From contig NC_071392.1 in the NCBI RefSeq assembly GCF_022682495.2, forward strand, positions 140,192,818 to 140,256,817: 64,000 nt of DNA, in the 5' to 3' direction. Source of the DNA: Desmodus rotundus (Eukaryota; Chordata; Mammalia; Chiroptera; Phyllostomidae). The translations under genes and the position numbers were made by a program. The notes below the pieces were generated by a model. That model worked only from the letters and a program-made list of their open reading frames with translations. It made no database searches and was not told the origin of the DNA. Positions within the stretch are counted from its first letter, which is position 1, and each line of letters begins with the position of its first letter. Shown here in pieces: positions 21,661 to 34,200 of this stretch.

Positions 21661-23375
21661 CAAACGGAAACTGTCCTGTTCCAGTGGCTGTCACTTTCCA
21701 CTGCACAGGGTGGCCAAGCCATGCCCACTCACTCTGGTGTCACCTCCTAATGGTGCCTGCCTTAGAGTATAGAGGTTCAGAGTGAGGCCCGGGGTGTCAG
21801 ACCAGGCGGGATGGCTCTCATTGCCGCTGCCAGCCGCTTCTCACTTGTGGGCTGCTGTTTCCACCCTTCAGATGAGGACAAGGACAGAGGCCCCTGTACG
21901 GGGTTGTTGCGAGCACAGCAATGGACATCTACATAGTAAGCACTAGATTATTATTACCCTCTCGCAGCTACTGCTCTTAACTGGCAAAGAGGCTCTGGCA
22001 GTGGGCGCAACCTGAGAAGCAGGCTGCTAGGATGTGGCTGGAGGTCAATGACGCTGAAGCTGGAAGGGAAGCCCCTGATCACTGCAGGGCCCCTTTGCCC
22101 AGGAATTACCTGTCCACCTCGCTTCTCGCTGCCTCTTCCCCAACCCCCTCTCCTGGGGAGACGAGGAGGTCAGGAATCCATCTGGTTCCCCGGGGCACAT
22201 GGAACAGCGGCACATTTTCCTTTTGCTCCGGATGTCCCCGGTGCCCCACACAGACCCAGGGGCCAACAGCCCGACTCTTAGAACTGCTTGCAATCGGCAT
22301 GTCATCTTGAATGTGGGCACTGACTGCTGTTTACAGTCTTGTTTCCATGAACTGAAAACCAGCTGTGGAAGTGTCTGAAACATACAAGAGAGGAGTGGGA
22401 CGGCCTCGTGTCAGCTCTGCGGGGCCCCGAGGGTGATGGCAGCCACCAGGGCACAGCAGAGGACAGCATGGTGGGGGGCCTGCCACAGCCCAAAGCGAAG
22501 CCTCCTTCTTCTTCAGACAGTATGACTTTCACTGATACTTGTTTAGAAAAAAAAAGAATTCTTATTGGAAAATATATAAATAAGCAAACAAAGGAAGAAG
22601 TAAAACGTGAAGGTATCTGCCCACGTAGCTCCTCCCCTGCGACACTGGCCTTCCCACCCACCTGCACCCTGCCCCACCCCACCTACCAGAGGTGACCACG
22701 GGCAACAGCTCGGTCCTTCTAGAATTCTAGGGTTATTTGAATAGATAAATATGTGTATGTGTATAGCTGCATAAGTGCAAAGATATGTTTTCATGGGATC
22801 ATACTAAATGTATTATTCGGTATTTTGCTGCTTTATTCAACAGTAAGTAAAATTTGGATCCTGAAAAAGCGGGTCATTCACCTTTCATGTAATTCAGGGG
22901 CCCAAAGACTCTTCGTATAAAACTCTCTACTTTTTCCTGTTTTGTTTTTTATGTAAATGAAATTGTATAGTGACATGGAAAGGAAAGGCACCGAGAACAG
23001 CCCAAACACAGGAAACCCAGCCTCAGACACGGCAGCCATGAACATGGGTGAACTGCGGTCACGGGCAGCGATGCCCAGGCATCTCAGGAGCAAAGCGGGA
23101 GGCGGAGGCAGGCAGGTCCCGTGTCTGTGCTTGCTGACGCAAGGGCGTGTTTCACGAAGTCGGGACGGTGGTCGCTGGGCAGAAGGAAATGTGGGTGCGT
23201 GTGAGGGGGCAGCGGTGCTCCTAGGAAGTCTGGGAGCTTTCTCTTTCTGGACCTGGATAATTGTTACACAGACATTCACTTGGAAATATTTAATATAGTT
23301 ATAACTTTGGATTTTATACACTTTTCCTGTACATATGTGATATTTTACCAAAACAAGCCTTCCTTTTAAAAAAAG

Positions 23376-24190
23376 TTAATAGAGTAACAGCAGATTGGAT
23401 GTATGTGAAGAGAGGATTAGTGAACTAAAAATGACATTAGATGTACCTGAAGAATTTGTGCACTGAAAGTACCCACAATGCACCACAGAGAAGTAAAGAG
23501 GTGGAAACTGTGACAGAAGGTAAAGGACATGTACAATAAAATAAAAATGCCCGACACCACTCATCGGAGCTCCAGAAGGAGTTTACAAATGGCTGGGGGG
23601 GTTTCCAGACGTGGCGAAGGATGGAAATTTGCATAGTCCTCACCCTGTCGTGAGAAGGACACATTAAATCCTTCAGACACACTGTACTAAAATCCCAGAG
23701 CTCCAAAGTCGCAGAGAAGTGTCCAAGGCACCCAGATAAAAAAGTTAGATTACCTACAAAAGAACAACACTTAGAATAACAGCAACAGTGAAAAAAATAC
23801 ATCTTCAAGCAGTGGGAGCAAAATAATTTTCGGACAAATAAGTATTGTTTCCCGCTCACCCCTGCAAGAACTACAAAAGAACATGTTCTGGGAAGGAAAG
23901 TACAGAAAGAAAGTACAGAATCTAAGAAGCAATGATGAGCAGAGAAATCAATTCCACAGACAACAGAAAGGATGAAAAAGAAGCAAAGGCACATAAAATG
24001 AAGTGGCAGAAATCCATTCAACTGCGTCAGTCACCCCAATAAATACAGATGGACAGGACTCACCAGGTTCAAGACAGAGACACGCAGGCGGGATCAAAGG
24101 TAGCCCCAGCGCCATGCTGTCCACAAGCAGCGCTGCTACAGCGAGAGCACAGAAGCACAATAAGGAAGGGGAAAGGGCACACCAGTCAAA
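23376..24190 (+). mobile_element. L1 fragment, ORF1/5'-ORF2-like (decayed)
   Basis: Phrases in order resemble the ORF1 and early ORF2 regions of old mammalian L1/HAL1 elements: 'GGAGCTCCAGAAGGAG' near 23565, 'AGATTACCTACAAAAGAACA' near 23746, 'GAAGCAATGATGAGC' near 23927, 'AATACAGATGGACAGGACT' near 24042. Many stops and indels are present; no intact frame. An antisense 194-codon frame here is a shadow. Confidence 0.55.
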
Positions 24191-25190
24191 TGCCGTCCCA
24201 AAGAAATGTGTTCTACGCTCTGGCACTGTTGGTGGGGTTATACATGGATGCAAACACCATGGAAAACAGTATGGAAGTGCCTTAAAAGATCAAAAACAGA
24301 ACTACCATGTGACCCAGCAATTCCACTTCTGGGTATATATCTAAAGAAATTGAAAACACTAACGCAAAAAGATATATGCACCTTTGTGTTCATTGCGGCA
24401 GCATTTACAATAGTCAGATATGGAGGCAACCTAAGTGTCCGTCAACAGACAAATCATCAAAGAGGTGGTACGTATCTGTGGCAGAATGTTATTCAGTCAT
24501 AAAAAGGAATGAAATCTTGCCATTTTTGACAATAGGGGTAGACTGACCTAAAAGGTATTTTGCTAAGTGAAATAAGTCACACAGAGAAAGAGAAAAAACA
24601 TATGATTTCACTTGTGTGTAGAATCTTAAAAACAACATAAATGAACAAGCAAAAGGGAAACAAACTCATAGATACAGAGAAAAAACTACTGGTCACCAGA
24701 TGAGAGGGGGGTTGGAGGGACGGGCAAAAAGGGTGAAAGGAATTTAGAAGTACAAATTGCCAGTTATAGAGATATTTGTGGGGACATGAAATACAGCACA
24801 GATAATATATAGTCAATAATATTGTAATACCCTGGCTGGTGTGGCTCAGTGGATTGAGTGCCGGCCTGTGAACTGGAAGGTCACAGGTTCGATTCCCAGT
24901 CAGGAACTGGGTTGCAGGTCAGGTCTCCAATTGGGAGTGTGTGAGAGGCAACCAATCGGTCTCACACATCTTTCTCTCCTTCTCTTTTTCCATCCCTTCC
25001 TCTTTCTCTAAGAATAAATAAAGTCTTTAAAGAACTAATATTGCAATAACTACGTGTGGGTACTAGACGGGTACTGGACTGATCGGGGTGGGCACTTCAT
25101 AAGGTGTATAAATGTCTAATCACCACGCTGTACACCTGGAACTAATATACATCAACTAGAATTGAAAAATAAATTTTTTAAAAAGAAAAT
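24190..25190 (+). mobile_element. L1 (L1MA-like) 3' end, split by a Ves SINE
   Basis: The end of ORF2 and the 3' UTR of an old L1 are readable: 'TATGGAAGTGCCTTAAAAGA', 'CCAGCAATTCCACTTCTGGG', 'TATTCAGTCATAAAAAGGAA', 'GTGTGTAGAATCTTAAAAAC', then the 3' end with 'TGTACACCTGGAACTAATAT' and an A-rich tail. The element is interrupted at 24830-25035 by a younger Ves SINE. Confidence 0.8.
24830..25035 (+). mobile_element. Ves SINE inserted in L1
   Basis: Head CCCTGGCTGGTGTGGCTCAG, box-B-like 'GGTTCGATTCCCAGTCAGG', pyrimidine-rich body, and a tail with AATAAATAAAG. Flanks carry a near-perfect duplication, TAATATTGTAATA on the left and TAATATTGCAATA on the right, with one mismatch. Confidence 0.93.
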
Positions 25191-25974
25191 GTGTTCCAGT
25201 CATATTAATAGCAGACAAAGTGAGCCTTCCGGACAAAAAGCATTACTGGACAAGGATACTTACATAACGATAAACCCATAATCACAGTGAAAAATTTAAT
25301 AATTTTTTTCAATTATTGATCAGTTATCAAACAAATAATAAGGATATAGAAAATTTGAACAATAAAATGAAAATGTAGAATCCTGCACCATCAAATTAGA
25401 GAATGCTCATTATTTTCAACTACATGAGACATTTAAAAAAATAAACACAAAAACTTTTGTGTATCAAAGGACACTGTCAAGAGAGTGAAAAGGCAACTCA
25501 CAGAAGAGATCGTAACCCAAAGGGTAAATATGCACGAATCCCTAGTGATATAAATAAATGACTCCATACCGGGGGAAGAGACCAATCTCCCCCCACTCCT
25601 TCAGGAGATGGAGTGTAATGTCCCTCCTGCAGATTATAGACTGGGCTTGTCCACCTCCAAACAACAGAGCAGAGGGAGGGAAAGCAGTGCCTTTCCAAAG
25701 AAACCTGAAAGACACGCCCTTAACCAAGTGATGAAGCCAGAGACCTGGGGGCAGAGGTCACTTTACACTCCTCCTCTTTTACCTCCACTTATTTTGAGTT
25801 ACATTGTCTCACTGTAACTAGGCTTCCAAAAATCTGTCATATTGTATGTTTCACCCCACAGGCAGGCGCTGCCTCGCTTTAGTTGTTACGCTGCTATTCC
25901 TTCTGAGCCTCTCCGCAAAGGAGCAGCTCAAACTACTACAGGTAGGGAAGGGAGAAGGGTTAGGAGGTAGGCAT

Positions 25975-26080
25975 CATGGACCAGACAGAGGTTAAGTGAC
26001 ATGCCCGAGGTCACACAGCTGGGAGGTGCTTCAGTGAGGATTCAAACTCAGGTAATCTGGCTTCAGAGTCTGTTTAAATC
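25975..26080 (-). repeat. MIR SINE relic
   Basis: Antisense MIR pattern: 'AGAGGTTAAGTGACATGCCC', 'AGGTCACACAGCTGGGAGG' and 'GGATTCAAACTCAGGTAATC'. Confidence 0.75.
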
Positions 26081-27189
26081 ATTACTCAGTATAAACAAAA
26101 GTTTTTTCTTCTTTTTCTTTTGTGATCAGATTTGACTATCTCTGTTATTAGAGTAACCGTAGCTGCATTAACAGAACCACTCCCAGGTCTCAATGGCTTA
26201 CTATGACAAAAGCCCTCCTATCACGAGCCCCACCAAGGCAGTGAGGGAGGAGCCTAGGGTCCTCCGGTTATGTGACTGTCATCTTCCGAGATAGTCCTGC
26301 CCACGTAGCTAGATGGGGGAAAAGCTCACAGGGCTGGGTGAGATGTTCTTACAGACCTGGTCTGGGAACGGCAAAGGCACCCCCAGCCCTGTGCCCTAGA
26401 AGAGAAGGAAACGGAGTCTGGTAAGCAGCTATGTGTTTGTGCGAATAGGTATCTAATTCCTCATAGCGCTGATTTACTCAAGAAAGACTGAGCATCTATT
26501 CTGTACTTCAATGTACACAGGCTTATGCTTCTCAAAAACAAGGAGTGTCAAAAATTTAGAGTCTCTTCCTTCCCAAAAAGGCAAGAATATGCAACTGGGT
26601 AGTCATACATTTGTGTGGGCGTGTGTATTCAAGTTTGGCAATTATTCAAACACTATTGCTTCACATCTTATTCACAAATTGGCTAAAACTCTTTTACACC
26701 CTCAAAAGTAGACCAAAAACTGCCCCTAATCCCTACTGAAAATGGTGCCGAAATATTAGAAAGTACCCTCTATTACTGAAATAAAAATCAAATGTTTCTG
26801 CATTCTCAAATCTTAAAAAAAAAAAAAAAAAAAGGCAAGATGAAACCCTCTAGAGGAAAACAAAATTCTCCCACGAAGCTACAAATGGGTGTTTGTCACA
26901 TGGGGCGTGTCCGTCCCATACACACAGATTTTAGATAAAAATGACACGGAACTGGCTTCGTAGATAAATTTTGCCTGTTTCCTTTTAAAACGACTTTTCA
27001 AAGCTACCATTTATCAGCCGCCACATGGCAGGCTGTGGGCCTTTTTACATCAGAGTGAGCAGAGATAGAAATCAAGTCCAAGGCAAAAATCTACATTTAT
27101 ATATAACTTGCTTCTAACTTCCACTGACTTCAAGTTTAGCTACCAAAGGATAAAGAAAACAGAAATCTAGAAATAAGTCTATGACATTT

Positions 27190-28135
27190 GGAAAATTGAC
27201 CCATTTTAATTTTTTAAAAACAAACAAAAAAAACACAACATCAAATTAGTTTTACCATTTACAGTTCAGTTACACCCAAACACTCTAAGACCAAACAGAG
27301 TTCCCTGCCCAGAAGCGGGGAATCAAAATGAGACACGCGAGGCGAGAGCTGGAGGCTGAAGTCCTGCTGCCCGTCACCGCCTTCCCCTCACACACACTCC
27401 CGCGCTTTGTTTCACGGTCTTGTTCGCAAGTGCCGTACAGGAAGCTCTTCAAAACCACCTCATCCCAGACACCAGGCTTCTTCAATGATGCACAACTTCG
27501 TGACATTTGTTTCCATCTAACTGATAGGAATAAAAAGAATTTTTGTTTTTGTCCTTTTCCGTAGCGTGGAGAAGTGTCAGCCAGACCCCTTCAGTGAGCA
27601 GTGAGGGGCGGTGAGGAGCCCCCGGGCGGCGCATGCTGCTGGTTTCCATGTGTCCTTCTCAGGGTGCGACTGCAGAGGTGTCAAATCACACTCGAGCCAC
27701 TGCAGTGATTAGTACTGGTCATCTTTTTTTAGACGACAAAAAGGAAAATATCCAATGGACATAAAAACGGTCAAAAGGTTTTGACCGCAGGTCAATTTTC
27801 TTTTCCCCCAAAAAACAATACAAAATGAACATAGAGTTGGGAGGGTAACTCCGTTGGACATTCCAATTGACCCCGCTGCTTGTTCCCCATTGAAGGAAGG
27901 GGAACAGGCTTTCAGTTTTATTAGTAATTTGATAGTAGTAACCAGATGTGTTAATGGCAGCTTACTTGAGGTCCAGCAATCAAATCATGGCTGTCGTTCT
28001 CCGACTGCCCACACCTGAACACATTTAGCTACCATGGAAACTACAAAGGAAGGAAAAATATATTCATTCCGGATTCGTTCCCTGGGGCTCCGAAGCGCCC
28101 TGTCTTCTGTAGAGCCCCAGCGTGGCGACAGTGTG
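27190..28135 (-). other. RBM22: RBM22 3' UTR (probable extent)
   Basis: This is non-coding sequence after the RBM22 stop on the minus strand, free of recognised repeats. Two candidate polyadenylation signals read on the minus strand: AATAAA at 27917-27922, which would give a very short UTR, and ATTAAA at 27205-27210. The distal one is favoured because the sequence between them looks unique and the human transcript, as I recall, has a longer UTR. Confidence 0.5.
27205..27210 (-). terminator. RBM22: Candidate RBM22 distal polyadenylation signal ATTAAA
   Basis: The plus-strand TTTAAT reads ATTAAA on the minus strand, about 930 nt after the stop. A proximal AATAAA lies at 27917-27922. Confidence 0.4.
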
Positions 28136-28266
28136 CTAGGGGCTGCTGTGCTTCCCTGCGTGCGCCCCCATCCTCTGAGGGTCCTGAGAGGGGTAGTGGA
28201 TTGGTCCTGGAGCCCTCATGAAAGGAGGCGGTGGTCCCATGGGGTGGAACATGTGCGGCCCAAAAC
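28136..28266 (-). CDS. RBM22: RBM22 exon 11 (aa 378-420 and stop)
   Basis: The acceptor CCTGCAG precedes GTTTTGG; encodes [20 protein letters not shown] then [16 protein letters not shown] and KHSSP; stop TAG at 28138-28136. Confidence 0.97.
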
Positions 28267-31200
28267 CTGCAGGTGGGGGAGAACAAATGTGTTAGGCTTG
28301 GGGTCCTCCTGACCACCTTTCAACCTCTGAATCTTTCTAAGGTCAACACCACTTACGTAAGCCAAATGACAAGTGGCTTCAAAAAATGTCATTTATAAGA
28401 CTTCTTTAGGAACGGCTCCCCATATTACTTCCTTGGTTTGAGAAACCACTCCCCTGAGTCCAGATTAGAAGAAGACCCCGCAGGACTCAAGGTGAGTGCT
28501 GGGAGGCCTCTCAGCCCTGCTGGCTGTCACACCGCCCAGTCCTACCGACGCAGAGTTCCATCAGGACTTGGGGGGTGAGGGGGAGGTCAGGCAGACCCCG
28601 ATGTGATGGAATCAAGTGATGGAAGACACTGTTTTCCTTAACCTCAATAATTTATACCAGAACGGAGGGTGTTCAGAAACCAGGACTTTCTTCGAGGCGA
28701 ACGGGAACGCTGCCGCAGGAGCACTGCTCCCTGGGACTCACGACACGCGGGCACTGTCACTGCCAGTTTCTGGAGCAGCACTATACGAAGTGCCTGCCGG
28801 TCCTTGAACTCCTTCTTACTGGCCACCAACAAGGTCAAGACCATGAGCCAAATACAACTTATCACACCATCAAGTGCACTGTTTAGCTCGTCAGGTAATT
28901 TTTTGTAACAAGACTTTCTTAATCAATTTACATTCTGGCACAAGCTGCTTGTCTTGTTGCAAACAGACAGTAACACTTTCTGAAATGACAAAGGTCCACA
29001 GCTTAAGCAACAGTGCTCCAGGGCATCGGGATTCCGCTAGAACGGGAACAAACTGGCGCTGGGCCCCTGCAACCCAGGGACTCCCATTCTGAGTCACACG
29101 TACTCAGATCTTTAGGAAACCGGCAGCCTTCCCTCCTAGGCAGGCCAGGGAAAAATGAAGTGTCAGGTCAGACCAGATGCACCTGACTCTACGGGACAAA
29201 CTCAAAGGGTTTAGACTGTTAGACATGACGGTGAGGTGCAGAGACAAATCCTTCCCAAGGACACTGTGGGCTAAGTCAGACCGAGCCAGTAAGGACGGTG
29301 GAAGTTACCTGGGGGCGGGGGCGGAGCAATACCAGGCGGTGGAGGGAGGGCAATGTTCACCACAGCCGGAGGGCCACTGGGAGGCAGGTTGAAGTAGTTG
29401 GCAGAGGCTTCTTCTTCTGCTGCGGGAGGAGGAGGAAGAGCTGGAGAAAACAGCCAACAGTTAGAAGGGAAGACAACTGTGCGATGCTGTTTCTAGCCTT
29501 TTTCTGGTTTTTAAAGATTTCATTTATTTCTGTGAAGTTTTTCTCACAGATTTGTTTTTAAGAGATTTTATTTATTTTTAAAAAGGTGGGCAGGGAGGGA
29601 CAGAAACAGCAATGTGTGGCTGCCTCTCACATACCCCCAATCGGGGACCTGGCCCGCAACCCAGGCATGTGCCCCGACCAAGAATTGAACTGGTGACCCT
29701 TCGCTTTGCACGGAACGATGCCCAGCCAACTGAGACACAGCAGTCAGGGCTCCACCCCCTTTAAATGTGAAGTTCCTCCTGGGAGCCAGAGACCTGGGTC
29801 CAACATCTGAGGAACATCAGCACAGCCTGGGCACCTGACGCCCGCAAGTGACTGCGCAGGCAGATGCACTCACCTCCCGGCAGGCCTGGAACGGGCTCCA
29901 GCTTGATCCCAGACTCCGTGGTTCCGTCCTTCTCTTTTTCTTTTCCTCTGGCTGCTTGGGACCTGGGGCACAGACACAGGACATCAGCTCTCCTCCCCTT
30001 CTCTCACACCTCTCCTTCTCCTGCTTCCTAGTCACATGGAGTTCCTTCACCCCTTGCCTCCTCTTCCGCACTCTTTCTCCTTAAATGCCATAGTGCAGAG
30101 TAGGTAAGAGCAAGGGTTCTGAAGCCAGAATGACCTGCGTTCAAACTTGGAAGAACTGCTGTAAGGAGAAGAGGCCACCTACGTGTGTGCAGCAGAGAGG
30201 CTAATCAGCACCCAGGAAACACGCACGCCCCAAGGGTCGCTGCTGCCCTTAGCGATCTTCTCCCTGACCCCAGGTTGGAAACATGTGGCCCCTTTGAACT
30301 TCAAGGCATCTTATCACTTTCAAATTAGTTATTAATTAGCTATCCTTCTCCACTGGACTATCAGCCTGTAGAGGACAGAACCTGGGTCTCATTCACTGTG
30401 TAAACTCCCAAATCCACCTTTCAGGCCCCAGCATAATACTTGGCTAAAAGGGCTGGTCACAAAAGACAGAGGCCTCAAAGGAGAGCACCACACCGAACCC
30501 CTGAATACATTCCCAAAGCAGCACGATCCCGACAGCCACTGGAATGACTGTTAGAGAATGAAACACTCTTTTCAGTCTGTTCACCAAAGGCTTACTAGCC
30601 CCAGGTAATGAAACAGTTTTCTTGAAAATCTCAGAGATATTTTAAAAATGGTGTATTCTCACCTTCCCCATTTCACGTTGAGTCTACGGCCATTGACGAT
30701 CAACTTATTAAAGGACTTCTCCGCAGCCACCTCCGCGGCCTGCCTCGTGGCGAACTGGATGAAAGCGCACTGCTGCCTCTGCACCACAGTGATCGTCCGG
30801 ATCTCCCCAAACTGGTAGAAGTGGTTTCTGCAGGGGCGCAGGTGGAGGACTGAGCGTGAGCAACACTCAGCCACTCCCAGGAGGCTGACGGGTCGCTGGC
30901 TCTTCCCCTGACTCAGCCCCAGGAACATGGCCCCGTGGTTATCTGCCCGACTACCCGCAGGTAACCCCCAACACCTTACTGAGGTAGCTACATATTGAGA
31001 GGGAAAGTAAAATAATGAGCAAATAAAGATTAGAGCATCTCAGGGTTTTCTCCATGGACAACAGGGGGCCCCAGTAAGATATTTAAGGACCCTACACCCC
31101 AGATAAGGGGCTGGCCAAATACAGCCCCCACGGCCCATGTACCAAGAATGTTTAAAAAAATGTAAAGGTAGTCAGAAAGAGGAGAGGGGAGGAACCCTGT

Positions 31201-34200
31201 CACCCTCTGGGGACTGTCTAGCTCACTCAGTCAGGGTTGAGCGGAGACAGGGTACCACGGGCCGGTTATAAACTTAGAGGAGCTTCTCCTCCACTTCCTC
31301 TCCCTGGGAGAGGTATTCCCACTCTCTGCCCAGCTGTCTCATCTCACTGACCAAAATACAAGCCAAGAATCATACAAACTTACCAAATGCCAATCTCTTT
31401 AAAAAGCCAACAATTCAAACCATATGAGTCTTATAATTGCAAAGCTCTCCCTCCCTTACATAATTGAGTCTGCTTGGATGTGTGCCCTATTCAAAAAGCT
31501 CCGATTGGCTATTAGGCCAAACAGAATCTCGTGCAATTACCACCGTATGCAAGCAAGTACGGAATAAGCACTGCTGATGAGCATTCCCACCCTGGCGTCA
31601 CAGAGCAGTTTTATAGAACTTCTAGTCGGCATGGTATTTACTGACTGTAGACTGGCTAAAGAAAAAATGTATTTTGTAAAGGACTACCTTGCTTGCCTGC
31701 TTTTTGCCCCCCAAAATTATTCCAGGGCAGTTAAATCCAAAAAGAGCCCATAAAATTCCACCCACAGACCTCAGATCCGTCTCAGTAATGGTGTCGCCCA
31801 GACCACCAACATAAAGCGTGGTGATGGTCTTGTCCTCTGGCGGGTCCAGACGAGGCATCGTGGAGGCCCGCTTTAGAAGCTTGTCTGCCACGGGGTCGTT
31901 GATTCCGTAGTACCGATCTTTAATGTTCTGATCGGCAAGGGGGTCATCTGGATCTGTGGGCTTCTCGTGTCTATGGGTCCAGAAAGAACAACGCAGAGGT
32001 GGAACGAAGGAAGACATTTACAGGTATCACCCACCAGCAGCTACGGAAGTCCCAAATACATACCCTGAGATGCTTCTGAACTAAAACCTTGGTTGTACCA
32101 AAACATAATTACCAAAATAGCTAATATCAAGTGACTCACTGCAGCCCAAGGACTTGACAGCCTCCTCAAAGCCGTTTCGATGGCCACCTAGGGCGGCAGA
32201 GTTTCCCTGCCCAGGAACGCTTTGGCACAGTGCACCCCAAAATGAAGGGCAACCAAACAGTGTTACCCCTCCCCAGGCCACTGGTTTTTAAAGTATTTGG
32301 GGTCTTGTATTCCACTGAGAGTCTTAGTAAAGCTATGACCCAGCCCTAGAAAAGCCCCAGAAAATGCAAGTTTTTTTGTAAGAGCCGGGGATAACCAACC
32401 CAAGTTAAGAGCCCCTAATCCAGATGCGTGGCAGCCCGACGGAAACATACTCGCACACCCTCGGATGCCTGACCTTAACTGACCTCAGCTATCCGCTGTG
32501 ATTCAAGCCAGTGATACCATGAAAGTGACACCAAGACTTATGTGTCAGGCAGAAGCTCTCAGGGGCAACATCTGTGTCATATACAGCACAGAGCTTAGCT
32601 TCCTGAGGCTCGGTTGTAGGTAAAAGTTGTTATATGCAAACACGACAATTTAATCAAGCATTTCTAGATTTAACAGTCTTAAGACATGCATTATACCATA
32701 CTAGCTGTATAAATTCTCAGACTTCAAAGCAGAAATAGTTTAAGCCAGCACCTCCTACTTCTCAGGAGACTCATCATCTGGAAGCAAACGCTGCATGCGC
32801 ACTGTGGCTCTTACCTGTACGGACACTCTTCTCCTCTCTTACACTCGCCTTTGACCCAGAAGGAGCAAATGTGGGGTCGGTTCCTTTTGTAGTAGGGGGT
32901 GGTCCGGGCCAGTTTGAGCAGCATGTCACTGGTGGACGTGGCTTTCCCCAGCATGCCGACTGGCCGTGTTCCATCGGAGTTAGCAATCTACGCAGGGGTG
33001 GCAAATTCAAAAGATAACTGGGTCAGCCCACCAGGGCTCTCTTATCCAATAGAAGACCATAGCAAGGAAGCGGCCGCGTACCTCCCTCTCCATGTTCTGT
33101 GTGTAGTACTCTTTGTTGACGTCGGACTTGGGCATGTCATCCTTGAAAGACAGCCCTGCGTCACGAACCTGGATGGGCAGGCCTGGCACGAAGGAAGGAG
33201 GGAAAAAACACTCAGGCATATTTTTAAATACTACTAAATATACATATCAAATACAGTATCATCCCTTCCTTCTCCATTTTATTATTTGGTACCAAAGGCT
33301 TCACTATATTTTTACTCAAAATCTTTTGCACCATCAGGCACATATTGCTACAGAGCATTCTAAGAATTTGTTCTAATTCCTGAGCTGTCATGACTGGGAA
33401 ACAAATGTTTTAGAAAATCTTTTAGATGAACAGACTTCGGGTACAGTCACACTTGACCTGTAAATGAGTAACGTATCCAGCTTATATTATAACACCACTT
33501 ATTTAAAACAATCGTGGAACGTGGTTCATTTTTAGGCTAGTCCTACAGGTCCTCTGGACAGTCACGGTCAAGTATGGGTCATTATATTCTAGAACCGGAA
33601 CACGTCCTTAACAAACATCTAAATAAGGTGTGACCAGGACTCTGAGAAGCAGAGATACTTCCTGAATTTAACATTCACAAACTCCTATTTTCCTCTTTCC
33701 TTTTATTGTATAGTCGAGCTTCTTGTTGAAAAACTATTTTCTCATAAACAAGTCACCTTCGGTTAAAAAAAAAAAAAAAGAAGCAGTTACTCTGAAACAG
33801 TCACAGTCTATCAGTCCTAACAATACAGTGGAGACAAAAACCTAAAGCACAGTTAGCCTCTGAGCTTCTGGTAGGGACTGTGGAGAAGAGCTCCGGATCT
33901 AGAACGAAGCCCAAGGCAAGGAAATTACGTAGAACAGGGACAATGCCTTTACCTGCCTTGGCTACAGGGATGTACCTGAGGGAATTTAGGCCGGTTCTAA
34001 TTAATTCCCAACTTTTCCTAAGTTCCTACTGTGGTTAGGAGGACTCTAGGATGCCCTAATATGGTTCTCCTCCTACTAGGAGAAGCAGACCACAGCAGAC
34101 ATTCCAAAGTGGGGTCAAAACCGAGGTAGGGCGGACACGGGAGACAGGAGGACTGGTTGGTTGTCTGCGGCGCCCACACACGTTCAGGTCCACTAGACAG

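Larger units (their letters stand above)
20520..27180. other. MYOZ3-RBM22 intergenic region
   Basis: It begins with the MYOZ3 3' UTR, whose end is unclear: no AATAAA occurs before about 23.5 kb, and an AGTAAA variant sits at 20844-20849. The rest is repeats: MIR (about 21495-21660 and 25975-26080, both antisense), old L1 3'-UTR-type sequence (about 22550-22860 and 23180-23370), an L1 in plus orientation (about 23376-25190) interrupted by a Ves SINE, and more L1-like sequence to about 25540. The segment 25550-25860 is unassigned. A poly(A) run lies at 26815-26833. No gene was recognised. Confidence 0.65.

Noticed and set aside
23437..24021. Minus-strand open frame of 194 codons
   Set aside because: Lies antisense to decayed L1/HAL1-like ORF sequence; Cys/Phe-rich composition is the complement of A-rich LINE coding sequence.
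31105..31160. Sequence 'GGCTGGCCAAATACAGCCCC' resembling a hAT (Charlie-type) internal motif
   Set aside because: Too short and diverged to call an element without a library search.
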